Assembly: GCA_030278955.1 (NCBI GenBank)
Contig: JAOANR010000003.1
Span: 20,545,050-20,609,049, forward strand
DNA length: 64,000 bases
Reading direction: 5' to 3'
From: Hygrophila difformis
Lineage: Eukaryota > Streptophyta > Magnoliopsida > Lamiales > Acanthaceae
The notes under the pieces: model-generated
Seen by the model: the letters and a program-made list of their open reading frames with translations, nothing else
Told to the model about the DNA's origin: nothing
The model's database searches: none
Position numbers and translations under genes: made by a program
Shown here: positions 30,846-41,857 of the stretch, piece by piece
How positions within the stretch are numbered: the stretch's first letter is position 1
Layout of the letters: each line of letters starts with the position of its first letter

Positions 30846-31735
30846 TTAAATAAGAAAATTCTAGTTAAGAGAAGCAACGCCGACAAGAGCCTAAAGTTCT
30901 ACACAACAAAGAATTATATTGGCTACCAAGATCTAATCTAATCTGTGTGCAAGAAAGCATTTCATCTGCCAAGACAAAGTTACTCTTCCTGAACAAGTGA
31001 GAATAAAAAGGCCCCAAATTCTTAAGGGAAATAACAAAATCTTTAATCAGTTTAAAGTTCCAACACTGCCTTTAGGTGAAGGAAGAAAACAAACCAAATA
31101 GTAGTACACAAGGAAATGAGGTAAAGAAATGGAAGATTCCTCAAATGCAACAACCAATTTACAGTTCTTGATTTTTACAAACTTCACAATTCAATATGTG
31201 AAAGTTATATGAATATCAGTACTTGAACTATAGTAATAATAGCAGGTCCGATTGGTGGACCAATCACTATAGCTAAGGACCTTGTTGAAACCATGACGGG
31301 CCTCAATGACAAAAGTGGAGTATAAAGAAAATGGGAAGTCAGTAATCGGTAATACTAAAGAGGTTTGAATTGCCCATGTCCCAATATTTGAAATTAAGCA
31401 ACATCATTTCAGCCCCATCAAATTACCTTGCCTTTGTCAAGACAACAACTGTTAATGGCAAGTCTGAAACTCATTCTTCAGCAACTACTGAAGAACTAAT
31501 TAAATTCTGTGGGAATTACATGCAGCAAGATTTTAAAAGGAAGCACAAGTAAAGAGAAGCAGCCCGCAGCTAGAAGTAAGCACAAAACATTGAGAATTGA
31601 CCTATAGGAAAATTCTGAAAAGTTAACAATGCATCCCACTGTAATGACAATACATTATAAAGACAGTATGTTCCGATGCATAAGGCATGAATGAATGATA
31701 CTCACTATAAAGCTAGCAATTCCATTGTATTTTAA
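30846..31735. other. Helitron interior between Rep/helicase and captured exons
   Basis: No coding region recognised. It may hold the 3' end of the helicase transcript. Confidence 0.45.
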
Positions 31736-34700
31736 TTAGTTTGTAAGCCCTGCAGCACGTAAAAGTTCTTGATAAACAATACTTCGTGTCCACTCGACAA
31801 CAACTGTTTCTTCTGGCACCATTCCTTCGAGTGGTCGGATTGTTATGTGTAAAGTGTTGAATGATCTTGCGCGTGACAAAGCCACATATAATTGTCCATG
31901 CATGAAAACAGGTTCTTTAATGAATACGCCGATATGTTGCAATGTTTGCCCTTGTGATTTATTTATTGTCATTGCAAAACACAACTTACAGGAAATTGAA
32001 TTCGAGTAAATTCAATAGCGGTTTTGTTTGTTTCTTTTGGTTGCAAAGGTATTCGAGGGATAAAACATGTTGTGCCAGAAGAAGGGCCAGTAATGATTTC
32101 AGCTTCAAGAAGGTTATGTGTCATGTGCTTGCAGATTAGTCTGGTTCCATTTGACAGCCCATTCGAGGGGGATAGGTTCCGTAACAACATTATTGGCACA
32201 CCTTTCTTTAAAGAAAGAATGTGAGGCGGCATGCCATTGGGCGTTATTGTACATAGCAAATCTTCGTAATGAGCTTGCTGACTTGGATCTTTCTTTTTAT
32301 TCCTGGAAATAGATGTCATTATCTCCCCAGGTATTTGATCCAAAATGATGTTATTAATGTGATCAACGATTTCGTTCGTTGTTGTTAGAATTGAGCGCGA
32401 GACAAAGGCTGCAGGGGAAGGTAGTCGTAAAATATCAGGCGGATATATTTTCTGAATTAACATAGAGATGTTTTCATCGTGATATGCTATTAAATTATTA
32501 TGAGGAATCCTAACTTCACCATCAGAATTGTTTGGACATGTATTGTTCCCAATGCCATCAAGGAAGGCTGCAAAAGCAGGGTCATTTTGCGCTCGCATAT
32601 TTTTTTCAGGTGGAATTTGTGTGCATTATGAAACAAATTAGATGATACAACACTTGCTTCAATATAAATGTCTTTTGTGGCATTGGGAATGACTGGTGTA
32701 ATTTGTCTGAATCACCACCAAATATGACAACTTTTCCACCAAAAGCCTCGTCAATATCGGTGATATCTCTAAGAGTATAGTCCAAAGCCTCAATAAGTTC
32801 TTTGCGAGACATAGAAATTTCATCCCAAATAATCAATGAGAGCTCTTTCAAATGTGCTGCTAGATTTGATTGTTTTGATATGCCACAGGATTTATGTTCA
32901 AGTATATCTAATGGTAATTTGAATTTTGAATGTGCAGTTTGTCCATTTGGCAATAAAGAAGCTGCAACGCCAGATGATGCCACAGGAGCTGACACAAGTT
33001 TCAATCTGTGTGCATATCCGAGAATAGCATTATACAAATATGTTTTACCTGTGCCTGCTGGGCCATCAATGAAACATACAAAAGGTAATTGGTTTTTTAA
33101 TTTATCTGCCACAATTTAGAAAATTTGATACTGATCTTCATTCAATGTACTTGGGTCTGGAAGGTTATTATATAATGAAGAATATATGGAAGAGCTTTGT
33201 TCAAAGTTGTACTCATGTGTATCTGAAGCTGCATCATTAGTTATTGTAATTCCAAAGTCAGATAAAGTGCTTCCAGTTGCTGACAGGTGTCTGTTGACAT
33301 TAATAGCAGCATGTATTTCAATACATATGTTGGTATTGTTACGAAATGATGATACAGGAGTAGTACAAAATTCGTAGAACTGAGTCCACAAATTTTGAGG
33401 TTCCGCTGGATTACAAAACATGAGGATCGTTGCGAATAGTTGTGAGAAAGAATTTGGAAGCTGGAAGTGTGAAGCTTCAGTTAAGCAATCGATGATGGCT
33501 GTGTCACACTCTAGCAAGCCTAGGGCAACACATGCAGCTTGAAAAGTCTCACACAATGTGTCATTAACTGTTGCAATGTCTGTGAATGATGTAGGTGCTG
33601 GACGGTGTTGTAGTAGCAACCGTAGATAATATCTTTCATTTTCATTAGGCCGTGCAGTGACAATACGTCCAACCACCGTACGACATTTTCTTGGATGCCA
33701 GTCTTTTTTCCTTGAATCCCAAACAAAGTGTTCTGGGAAATCTTTGTATAAAAGGTTCTTCTCCTTGGCATCACTATTGTGGTTATTCATGTCAAAAAAT
33801 TCTGTAAGCATGGTTCGATGTGCTTGGCTGTTCTGTATGATTGTTTCAATAGGAGCAGTGGAAGAAAATGTAGTGTATTGATAGTTTGTCAAGTGCAACT
33901 GAAGAGCTATAACAGAAGGGCGCATTTCATTCATGTGAAATCTAAAGATTCGCCAGCAAGCCTCAGGGGGGGCTACCCACCGGCCTGTTTGGAATGCGGT
34001 AATTTCATCAATTTGTTGAGTTTCCTCAGGGGAGCGCACTGAAAATGCAATACGGTCATGACCTTTGTATAAGTATTTATACAAATACTTGACCAATTTA
34101 ATTGTAGAACATATTTCAACATTGATATGGCAATCAAATTTTGCTAGCAAGTATGGGTTGTAAGGCACAATCCATCTATTATCCAGTAAACGATTTCGTG
34201 TAAAGACAACCGAACCATTGTTCCGGCGACGATATAAAGGATAGCCATTGGGAGCATGTGTGGTAACATCATTGAATTCTTTAGTGTAATGATTTTTACA
34301 TTTTCCATCACGCATACAAGCATTGTTTGGATTGTCTGTTCCACATGGACCATGAAGCATATGTTTGGTAACCAAATCATGTAGGTATTTTTCAGTATGC
34401 GGATCAGGAAGTTCAGCAGAAATGCAATCATCATAGTGTGAAGGATCTTCCATTTTATCTGCAGGATACATATCAACAACATATGCACATGTGGCAACCC
34501 TCTTTTTTGGAACTCAACAACATATGAGTAAGCGCAAACATGGCCCAACAAATGTTCATCGAAAAGTTCACACTGAAGCTCTTCGAGTTTCAGATGGAAG
34601 ATTCGCGAAGTAAGGTCAGGGCGATTAGTGCAATTATCATTTTCAGAGAGATGTTGTGTTATTTCAATCCAGTTTGGATTACAAGTCATTGTAATAAAGA

Positions 34701-36605
34701 AGTCCGGTTTTCCAAATTTTTGAACCAGCGCCATAGCATCCATGTAACGGCGATGCATGTCACGAGGACCACCGATAAAGGATGAAGGCAGGACAATTGG
34801 TTTGCCAACCTGATTTAGATCATCCAATCCTTGAACGGAAAAAGCATCTTCGATTCCTTGCATGGTTTCAATTCGTTGTTTCTTTTGATTTTGTTCAGAT
34901 CTGAAATAGTCCAAGCGTTGAGTTTCTATTTTTATATATTGGTCAACAACATACTGCTGAAATAGACGCCCAGTATTGAGTAAAATGGTGGGCGAGCATG
35001 GCCGGATCTGCAGGCGATACGCATAGTACTCACGAATGGAAACATGGGTTTTATCCATCCGCTTTTGTTTTTTCGGTACTGCTGCAATAAGGGCCAAAAG
35101 TAAGCCATTAAAGCAACAATGCCAAGACATAATGAGCAATAAAGCACGCAGGTAGGTAGGAACATACGGGGTTCTCCTGTTTCCTGCGGCTGGTCATTGA
35201 GGCCAGCGAAGAAGCTTTCTGCCGTTTCCACAGCAATAGGAGGAGCCGCATTTCGTTTCCTCTTAATGATGTCTGGTTGCCAGCCAGGTTGTCCGTAAGC
35301 ATGGATTAGAGGGTACTGAAAAGGATCATATGCAAAAGAGTAGTAACAAACTTTCTTTGGCGGTCCATCGAATGGATAAACTTGGATATCTCGCATTAAA
35401 TCAGCATCAGTGGATTGGCCATCTTGCCATATAATGGAAACATCATCAACACTGGGGAGATTATAGACTCGCTTGTCCAAGCGGTGAGATGTTTTTAAGA
35501 ATATTTTAAAATCGTTAAGGCATGGGATTTGATGAAGTCGCCTAAAGAATGTTGCGTAGGGATTTGATGATGTAATATTTATGAGTAACGCAACAAGATC
35601 TTTGTTTAACTTCGGGTTGTCATGCATTCTTCTTTCAAGCTCAATTCGAGCGTCATGGAAATAAAGTTGGAGATTTTTGTGGGTATCAGTACTCGGAAAT
35701 AAAGCATTAATGAAATGGTGCATCATTCCATTGACACGGAACACATACACGTTTTGTTCATTGAGCTGCAAATTGACATCAGATTTCACACCCAACGTTG
35801 AGAAAGAGAACGTATTGTTGTATGAACGGATATATGAAAGGAAATGTTCTGATAATGAATGTCGGCGTAGAAAAAGGTCTCGAAGAATAGGAGGTGCAAG
35901 CAATGGATCCAAAGCAAAGGTCCCAAAAGAACAGCAGAAGCCATTCGATTCACAATAGAATAATAGCGCACCGCAATGATTGCAAGTAGAGGGGGTTGGT
36001 GACTCCCAATGAGAAGTACTAACATTGTGTCTGCGTACCTGTACCGCAGGCGGTGGGGCAGCAGGGGGCTGGGCTGCGCGAGCACGGCGTGCTGCAATAC
36101 GGTCGTGCAAAGTACGTGGCGATGCATTCCTCGATTCAACTGGGTTTGCAGGCTAATCAAGAAACAATGGGGCAGCAATATAAAGGGGAAAAACAAAAGG
36201 AAAACAGGGTTAGAAAGAAATTATGCATTACAATCCCTGGAAAGGAAGAGACGGGAGGCTTTCGATGGGCGATTATTATTAATGTCTATACGTACAGGCG
36301 GTGCAGTAGATGTAGAAGCAGAATGGCGGGCTGCATAAGCACGCCGCGCAGCAACACGCTTTTGGAGGGGAGACAATGCAACGTCATTTGATAGGCTGTG
36401 GTTTGCAGCCTAAAGAATAAACCACCACAGCCAAACAGATAACCTTAATATAATTACAAAACAAACAAAGCGGCAAATATAAATCTGTTCATCGGGGAAA
36501 AATATGTAGAGTAAGAATTCAGCGAACCTGCTGGACCAACTGGCGAAGGCGAGCACTCCGGCGACGAGGTTGTCCAGTGGAAATTTCATTCCAATCCATA
36601 TCCAT
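31736..36605 (-). pseudogene. Helitron Rep/helicase (HUH Rep plus PIF1-like helicase), broken
   Basis: Three small first exons are visible (36605-36528, starting MDMDWNEIS; 36410-36296; and from 36152), each ending or starting at GT/AG sites. An 86-bp intron lies at 35167-35082. Domains in order: a Helitron-like N-terminal region with a CNHCGALLFYCE zinc motif; the Rep core with FFITMTCNPNW and the HUH motif LPHVHML near 34500; the YLYKYLYKGHDR tyrosine motif; then a PIF1-like helicase with the Walker A FIDGPAGTGKTYL near 33070, IIWDEISM, and a C-terminal TINKSQGQTL plus ALSRA. Breaks: a frameshift near 34472, an in-frame TAA at 33116-33118, a frameshift near 32715 after motif GGD, and another near 31990. 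Rep nicks and joins DNA and the helicase unwinds it; this copy cannot make the full protein. Confidence 0.88.
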
Positions 36606-36610
36606 TTAAA

Positions 36611-37703
36611 AAGAAGCAGTTCCCTACGGTAAACACCTGGCGGATGGTAGGAAGGAAGGAGATTGTTTAAGTATAAAAATACCTATGCATGAGAATATTA
36701 AAGGCTCCAACAATAAAAACATATGTGCAAAACAAACACAAATCGGTCCAGCAATTGCATAGCAGCATTGTAAAAAAACAATTGACTACGAGAGGGAAGC
36801 TTGGATTGTGGCAGAGAAGGCAGGAGGTGGGAAGAAATTATTACACAGGGAGGCGGGTAAACAACACTGAAACAAAAAGGTGGATATAGGGCCTTAAACA
36901 GTGTCCACCCCCTGTCCCCTTATATTGGAAACAAATTGTGCCGTTCCTGCATTAAGCTGTTTATTATGAGACAAGAGATTCTTTAAACCTCTGGGGTGTT
37001 AGCAGTGTGAAGCGCCCTTTGTTCCTTCATTTGCATTTGAACATAGGCTAAGATGGGAACAACACAGGAAGGAAAAAGGCCTCCCTGGTATTCAAGCGCA
37101 CTCCGTTTTTAAACAGAAGAAAGGAACGACAACACCTAGACAGGCATACACCGCGCTGAACACAGAATAACTGGTGACATAACCTTACGCCCCCGGCAAT
37201 AATTATTCCAATAAATAATAAATAATAGTGAGAGTCCTAGAAACTAATTAATGCATGATACATCATGATTTTATGCTTCCAATCCAACATACAAGGGCAT
37301 TTATATATCGACATACTGAAAAAATAAAAATAATGATAAAATTTTCATTAAATGGGCAACACAGGCAATGTGTGAAGGCATAAATTCAATTTGATGAGAA
37401 ATAGAATGGGGGACAGAGCCACTGTATTGGAGCAACAAAATCAAAAATTTTATTCTGCCTTAGGAAAATCACGGTAGATAACATTCTATAAATAGTAAAG
37501 CACAATTGGAATTGATTATTTTTTACAAATCAATTGTAGGAGCGATCATAGCAGGTTCTCCAAGCAAATGAGAAGAGACAAAAACTCAATCTATAATACT
37601 AAAATCTCTAACATTAACAGCATTGTAGAAATAATACAACTATTTGCACAGCATAATTCAAGAAACACGCAGGCTAACGATGGAATCAAAGGAGGAGCCC
37701 AAT
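36611..37703. other. Helitron 5' region upstream of Rep/helicase
   Basis: Probably holds the Rep/helicase promoter. No coding region recognised. Confidence 0.4.
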
Positions 37704-37819
37704 TCAATAAATTAAGGAGATCAGGCTAAAATGAGGAACCTGGGGAGAGCCGCAGCTGAACGCGCGATGGCCGAGAGCCCCAGGGGTGGGCTGCCGCTGG
37801 GCGCCTAGGGCACCGGCGA

Positions 37820-38040
37820 CCGCTGAAGCAGCGGGGAGATGGGGGCCGACACCTACACCGACGGTGCGGCGATTGGACCGGAGCGCACGCCCGACGGCGT
37901 AGCTGGAGCGGCAGAGCGCGGAATTGCGCCGGCCGCTGAAGAAGCGGGGAGATGGGGGCCGGCAGCTACACCCAGGGTGCGCCGATAGGACCCGAAGCGA
38001 CGACCTACGGCGGAGATGGAGCGGAGGAGCGCGGAACAGT
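37820..38040. repeat. GC-rich tandem duplication near the Helitron 5' end
   Basis: Two imperfect units of about 110 bp, each starting near GCGGGGAGATGGGGGCCG and ending near GAGCGCGGAA. This patch is strongly GC-rich in an AT-rich element, so it may be a captured gene end or a promoter CpG block. A 126-codon minus-strand frame over it has no recognised domain. Confidence 0.55.
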
Positions 38041-38353
38041 AATTTAGGGAAGGGCTCGGCAGAGGGAGATGGGCAGCAGAACAATTCTGCAGGAACGCGA
38101 TTTGGGGATATGGAAATCTTGGAGATCTAATTTCAGATTTTGTTGAAGCGGGCTCCGCTTACTGTTCCTAAGGGGAACAACTGTTCCAAAATACGGTTAA
38201 TTGTTCCAATATACTGACTTGTGTTTATATATATAAGATATATAAGATATATATATGGGTATGGCGTTTTCAAGGAAGATCCCAACGGGATGAGCTGAAT
38301 CGAGGTGGCGATTCGGTCACGGTGCTAAATGAGTATATATTCACTATATATTA

Positions 38354-39186
38354 AAGAGGTAATAATTAAAATAGGCCACCAGAAGGAGTCATTTCCACTT
38401 TTGGACCACCATATTTTGATTTAGTGAAATAGGTCATTAGAAGGATTTTGGGCCTGAATTTAGGCTATTGGGCTGGAATTCGAGCCGCGATGGCCTAAAA
38501 ATGAAAATGACTATTTCTGGTGGCCTGTTTTAGTTTTTTGAATTATTTTTTATTTTATGTAATTAAAATAAATAATACTCATTCTGTGCTATTTTTGAGG
38601 AGCCATTGAAGGCCTGGAACGGGGTGGTGGGAGCCCCCGCCACACAATTATAAAGGGGAGGGATATGGAACCGGGTGGAGATTCGAACCCCCAACCTATA
38701 GGTTGGAGTTGGGGGACTTACCACTGGAGTAAATGCTCAACCCCACAATTTTAATTAATTTATTTATTTGTAATTTACTGATATGTGGTTATATGGTGGA
38801 TTTGAATTATTAATGGTAGTGAGTAATTTGAAAGTTTAATATATTTATTTATTAATGTGAGGTGATGGGTAGGTTTGACGATTTATATTTAATTATTTTT
38901 TAAAATGAAAATGAAATAAAAATTAAAAGAAAGTAGGACATAAATAATGACACAAAATGAGTATTATTTATTTTAATTAAGTAAAATAAAAAAATAATTG
39001 AAAAAAACCAAAATAGGCCACCAGAAGGAGTCATTTTTACTTTTAGGCCATCGTGACCCGAATTTCAGCCCAATGGCCTAAATTCAGGCCCGAAATCCTT
39101 CTAATGGCTCATTTCCCTAAATCAAAACATGGTGGCCCAAAAGTGGAAATGACTCTTTCTGATGGCCTATTTTAATTATTATCTCT
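38354..39186. mobile_element. Non-autonomous element with long inverted arms (about 235 bp each)
   Basis: The left arm (38354-38592) and right arm (about 38945-39186) are inverted copies. TAATAATTAAAATAGGCCA at the left has its complement at the right, and matching blocks (GAAGGATTT, GGCCTGAATTTAGGC) continue inward. A SINE sits at the inner edge of the left arm. Non-coding; a transcript would fold into a long hairpin. Confidence 0.75.
38594..38748 (-). mobile_element. tRNA-derived SINE, copy 1
   Basis: On the minus strand it starts GGGGTTGAGCATTTACTCC and has an A-box-like CCAGTGGTAAG and a B box GGTTCGAATCT. It ends in CTCCTCAAAAATAG. The sequence matches copy 2 (41389-41542) over its whole length. 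The internal Pol III promoter would drive it, and a LINE would have to supply the enzyme. Confidence 0.72.
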
Positions 39187-39191
39187 ATATT

Positions 39192-39210
39192 AAAATATGA
39201 TTATTAACAA
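39192..39210. repeat. 19-bp target duplication of the LINE, left
   Basis: AAAATATGATTATTAACAA here and AAAATATGATCATTAACAA at 41301-41319 differ by one base. Confidence 0.85.
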
Positions 39211-39330
39211 ATTAGTTTTCAAAAAACAAAAAGTTCTCATCATAAAATTGATCTATTTTTTTAGGTGATCAAGAATCTCTCCAAGATCCTGGCCTGCCCT
39301 CCTTCCAAGAACCAGTCGTGACCTTCATTG

Positions 39331-40569
39331 ATGGGGGATTCTGAAATGGCCGATCATGGAGGCTTGCCACCGGATCCGGACGACGGCAGGACCACCAAGA
39401 GACCTAGGCCACTCTATAGCGACACCGCTAGAAAAGGTACCGCTTTTATTCATGTCCCAACCGAAGACCTCACAAGTGATTTCATGGCCGATGATGAAGA
39501 TATTATCCAATCCGTTGTTAATGGTATTCCTCGATTTCAATGTTCTCCGGCCTTCAAGAAAGCTCTTCTAAGACCATGGCAGCATGCCGTTGTGCTAAAG
39601 GTGGTTGGACGTGGTGTCTCATATCGTGTACTCAAGAATCGCCTTGATCGACTTTGGTCGGCCTCGGCTTCTCTATCTTTGATCGATGTGGCTAATGGGT
39701 ACTACATAGTGCGTTTCAAATCTGAAGACGACGCCATCCATGCTATGACAGGTGGACCTTGGATGATAGCCGGACAGTACCTCCATGTTCAACCATGGCA
39801 TGAGAAATTTGATCCGGAAACCAACGAGATCAAGTCGATGGTTGCTTGGATCCGAATTCCGAAGATACCCATGCACCTTTACAACCGACAGTACCTCCTT
39901 CGCGCGGCCACGGACGTCGGCCAAGTGCTTAGTATAGACTTCAACACGGATGATACGGCCCGGGGTCGATATGCCCGAATTGCGGTAAAGTTTGATCTCG
40001 ACAAACCTCTCACTCCTCAAGTCATGCTTGAAGATGATACATTCAAAGTGGAATATGAGAATATCAAGCTTGTGTGTTTCTCTTGTGGAAGGTACGGACA
40101 TGGTACCAATTCTTGTCTTACCCCTAAACTGAAGGCCCCAACGCAGGTGCATGATGTCCCAGTACCGAACAACGAGTCTGGCCAGGAGGATAAAAGTGGA
40201 TTCGGACCTTGGATGTTAGTCCAATCGAGGCGCAGACCCCGCACCGCCGTTGAAGCGCCCAACCTGCATAATGATCTCTCTCGCAACCGTTTTGACATCC
40301 TGGTGCAGAATCCAGATCCAGCCTCGCCTTCTAGCCTCCAGCTGCACCAGTCATTTTCCCACTGCCGGTTGATCGCCCTCATCAGATCCCGAACAAACCC
40401 CCTCCACCACTGGATCCAGTCTCGTCCTCTCAACCTCCTGCCGCACCAGTCATTTCCCCATTACCGGCTGATCGCCCTCGACAAGTCCAGAACAATCCCC
40501 CTCCCCCACCGATTTGCACTACTCAGTCTTACCCATGTCGGAAAATGGAACAACCCTTCCCGCTCCTAA
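39331..40569 (+). CDS. LINE ORF1 nucleic-acid-binding protein (DUF4283 plus zinc knuckle)
   Basis: A 412-residue frame from ATG 39331. Residues about 75-235 match the DUF4283 domain of plant L1-type ORF1: LLRPWQHAVVLKVVGRGVSY, then WIRIPKIPMHLYN. A zinc knuckle CFSCGRYGHGTNSC (C-X2-C-X4-H-X4-C) lies near residue 250. From about 40320 onward the Pro-rich linker reads better in another frame, which stays open to about 40735 with clusters of PPPP; I suspect a frameshift there. A duplicated block of about 105 bp (40335-40430 and 40440-40535) lies in this linker. ORF1 coats the LINE RNA. No ORF2 follows. Confidence 0.8.
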   Translation: MGDSEMADHGGLPPDPDDGRTTKRPRPLYSDTARKGTAFIHVPTEDLTSDFMADDEDIIQSVVNGIPRFQCSPAFKKALLRPWQHAVVLKVVGRGVSYRVLKNRLDRLWSASASLSLIDVANGYYIVRFKSEDDAIHAMTGGPWMIAGQYLHVQPWHEKFDPETNEIKSMVAWIRIPKIPMHLYNRQYLLRAATDVGQVLSIDFNTDDTARGRYARIAVKFDLDKPLTPQVMLEDDTFKVEYENIKLVCFSCGRYGHGTNSCLTPKLKAPTQVHDVPVPNNESGQEDKSGFGPWMLVQSRRRPRTAVEAPNLHNDLSRNRFDILVQNPDPASPSSLQLHQSFSHCRLIALIRSRTNPLHHWIQSRPLNLLPHQSFPHYRLIALDKSRTIPLPHRFALLSLTHVGKWNNPSRS

Positions 40570-40882
40570 TCAACCCTGCTCTCACAGCAGTCACAATCCC
40601 CGAACACGAGCTCCCCGCAGCCCCTCACCAGATAGTCCCAATGCCGCCGAGTACTCTCCCTCCTGGATCCGTCAACCATCCGGTGCTTGGGCACAAAAGG
40701 TTCCATCTTCACTCCCCCAGGGACATCATATAGTCGTGAGAATAATAGATCCATCCAACCACGTTAGCAAACGGGTCAAGGGAACAGGCGGCGCTCGCGG
40801 TAGACCACCGGATCACAACTCTTGCCCGATGGACCATTCGACAGAGGAGCCAAGGGAGAGAGCCGCCAGTCTGCCGCCCTGA

Positions 40883-41300
40883 GTAGCAGGCTGAGGGGCA
40901 CCTTGAGGATAGGTGAAAGGTCTCGTAATGCAACGCTGCTCGCGGTATAGTGTGGCTGGAAGTTTCTTCGCTTCGTCAATAGTATTATTTGCCTCAATTT
41001 TGGAGGAGTGCGTTGGGTGTAGCAGGAGAACCTGGCATTGGCTGCCTTCAATTTTGGAAGATCACTTTGGTAGATCTGCCCTAGTTTTCTCGTTTATGTT
41101 GCTATGGCTTTTGGGCCTTTTGTTGGTTGGGCCAGGATTTGGTAAGTGTGGGCTAGTCTTGGCCTAGTCCCTTGGGCTGCCCTGACCAATAGTTGGAGCC
41201 CTCTCCTGCTTTTTTCAGTTTCCCTATTTTGTCCCGTTTGTTTTTGTATATTTCTGTGCATATTTGATATAAAACCGGCTTCGGCCCTCCCTTTTACCGA
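40883..41300 (+). other. LINE 3' untranslated region
   Basis: No coding sequence. It ends CCTCCCTTTTACCGAAAAA directly before the target duplication. Confidence 0.65.
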
Positions 41301-41319
41301 AAAATATGATCATTAACAA
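41301..41319. repeat. 19-bp target duplication of the LINE, right
   Basis: One mismatch to 39192-39210. Confidence 0.85.
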
Positions 41320-41388
41320 CGTTTTTGTTATTAAGATTCATTGAACATGATCATCGTAGCACGTTTTTGTGATCATTATTCATTAACA

Positions 41389-41542
41389 TTTGTTTTTAAG
41401 AGTCATTAAAGGCTGGAAAAATGGTGGTGGGAGCCCATTCCACACAAATTACAAAGGGAACAAAGGGGAGAGATAAGGGGCCGGGTGGGGATTCGAACCC
41501 CCAACCTATAGGTAACCATTAGGGTAAGTCCTCAACCCCAAT
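41389..41542 (-). mobile_element. tRNA-derived SINE, copy 2
   Basis: Flanked by an 11-bp duplication ATTCATTAACA (41378-41388, 41543-41553). On the minus strand it has GGGGTTGAGGACTTACCC, the B box GGTTCGAATCC, and a 3' end CTTAAAAACAAA. It is the same family as 38594-38748. Confidence 0.82.
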
Positions 41543-41590
41543 ATTCATTAACAGTTAATTATAGTTAAGGAAATAATAATTTAAAAAATA

Positions 41591-41855
41591 CTTCCTCCGT
41601 GTTTTTTAAATGTTACACTTCTCATTTGCACGTAGGCCAATTCACATTTTCAACGATTAATAACTCAAATTCAGTACAAGTAAAAATTCTAAAAATTTGA
41701 TATTTAAAAACTACAAGATGAGACGTATCCAACAAGATCTCACTTGACTATATTTTGTCTTCTATAACTATAACAAAAATAGAAGTCAATGTGCTACAAT
41801 GAACAGTAAGAAAATCAAAACGTAACCTTTAAAAAAAAAAAAAAAACGGAGGGAG
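41591..41855. mobile_element. Stowaway-like MITE, 265 bp
   Basis: CTTCCTCCGTGTTTTTTAAA at the left and AAAAAACGGAGGGAG at the right, with TA on both sides (41589-41590, 41856-41857). The ends belong to the same general type as the MITE at 22945. Confidence 0.8.
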
Positions 41856-41857
41856 TA

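Larger units (their letters stand above)
23425..38247 (-). mobile_element. Helitron, about 14.8 kb, formerly autonomous
   Basis: Read on the minus strand, the 3' end shows the Helitron signature: a 10-bp perfect hairpin, 8 nt, then CTAG followed by a host T. The likely 5' end is TCTTATATAT preceded by A, at 38247 (a second TC at 38238 is also possible). Between them on the same strand lie a Rep/helicase gene (broken), captured exons of two or more host genes, and an RPA-like gene. Helitrons move by rolling-circle replication using HUH Rep and helicase activities. The Rep/helicase breaks indicate that this copy is no longer self-sufficient. Confidence 0.88.
39211..41300 (+). mobile_element. 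LINE (plant L1-type) with ORF1 but no ORF2
   Basis: Bounded by a 19-bp target duplication, so both ends are real. It contains a full ORF1 and a 3' region ending ATATAAAACCGGCTTCGG...TTTACCGAAAAA, but no endonuclease or reverse transcriptase. It is either an internally deleted copy or a deliberate ORF1-only derivative mobilised by a complete relative. Confidence 0.8.

Noticed and set aside
35082..35167. Frameshift in Helitron Rep near 35.1 kb
   Set aside because: The frame change is explained by an 86-bp intron with GTATGT donor and TTGCAG acceptor that restores phase.
37704..38084. 126-codon minus-strand frame in the GC-rich patch
   Set aside because: Composed of a GC-rich tandem duplication; no domain recognised.
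41460..41542. tRNA gene-like B boxes (also at 38690 and 45280)
   Set aside because: A and B boxes are present but no cloverleaf forms; target duplication and repeated copies show SINEs.
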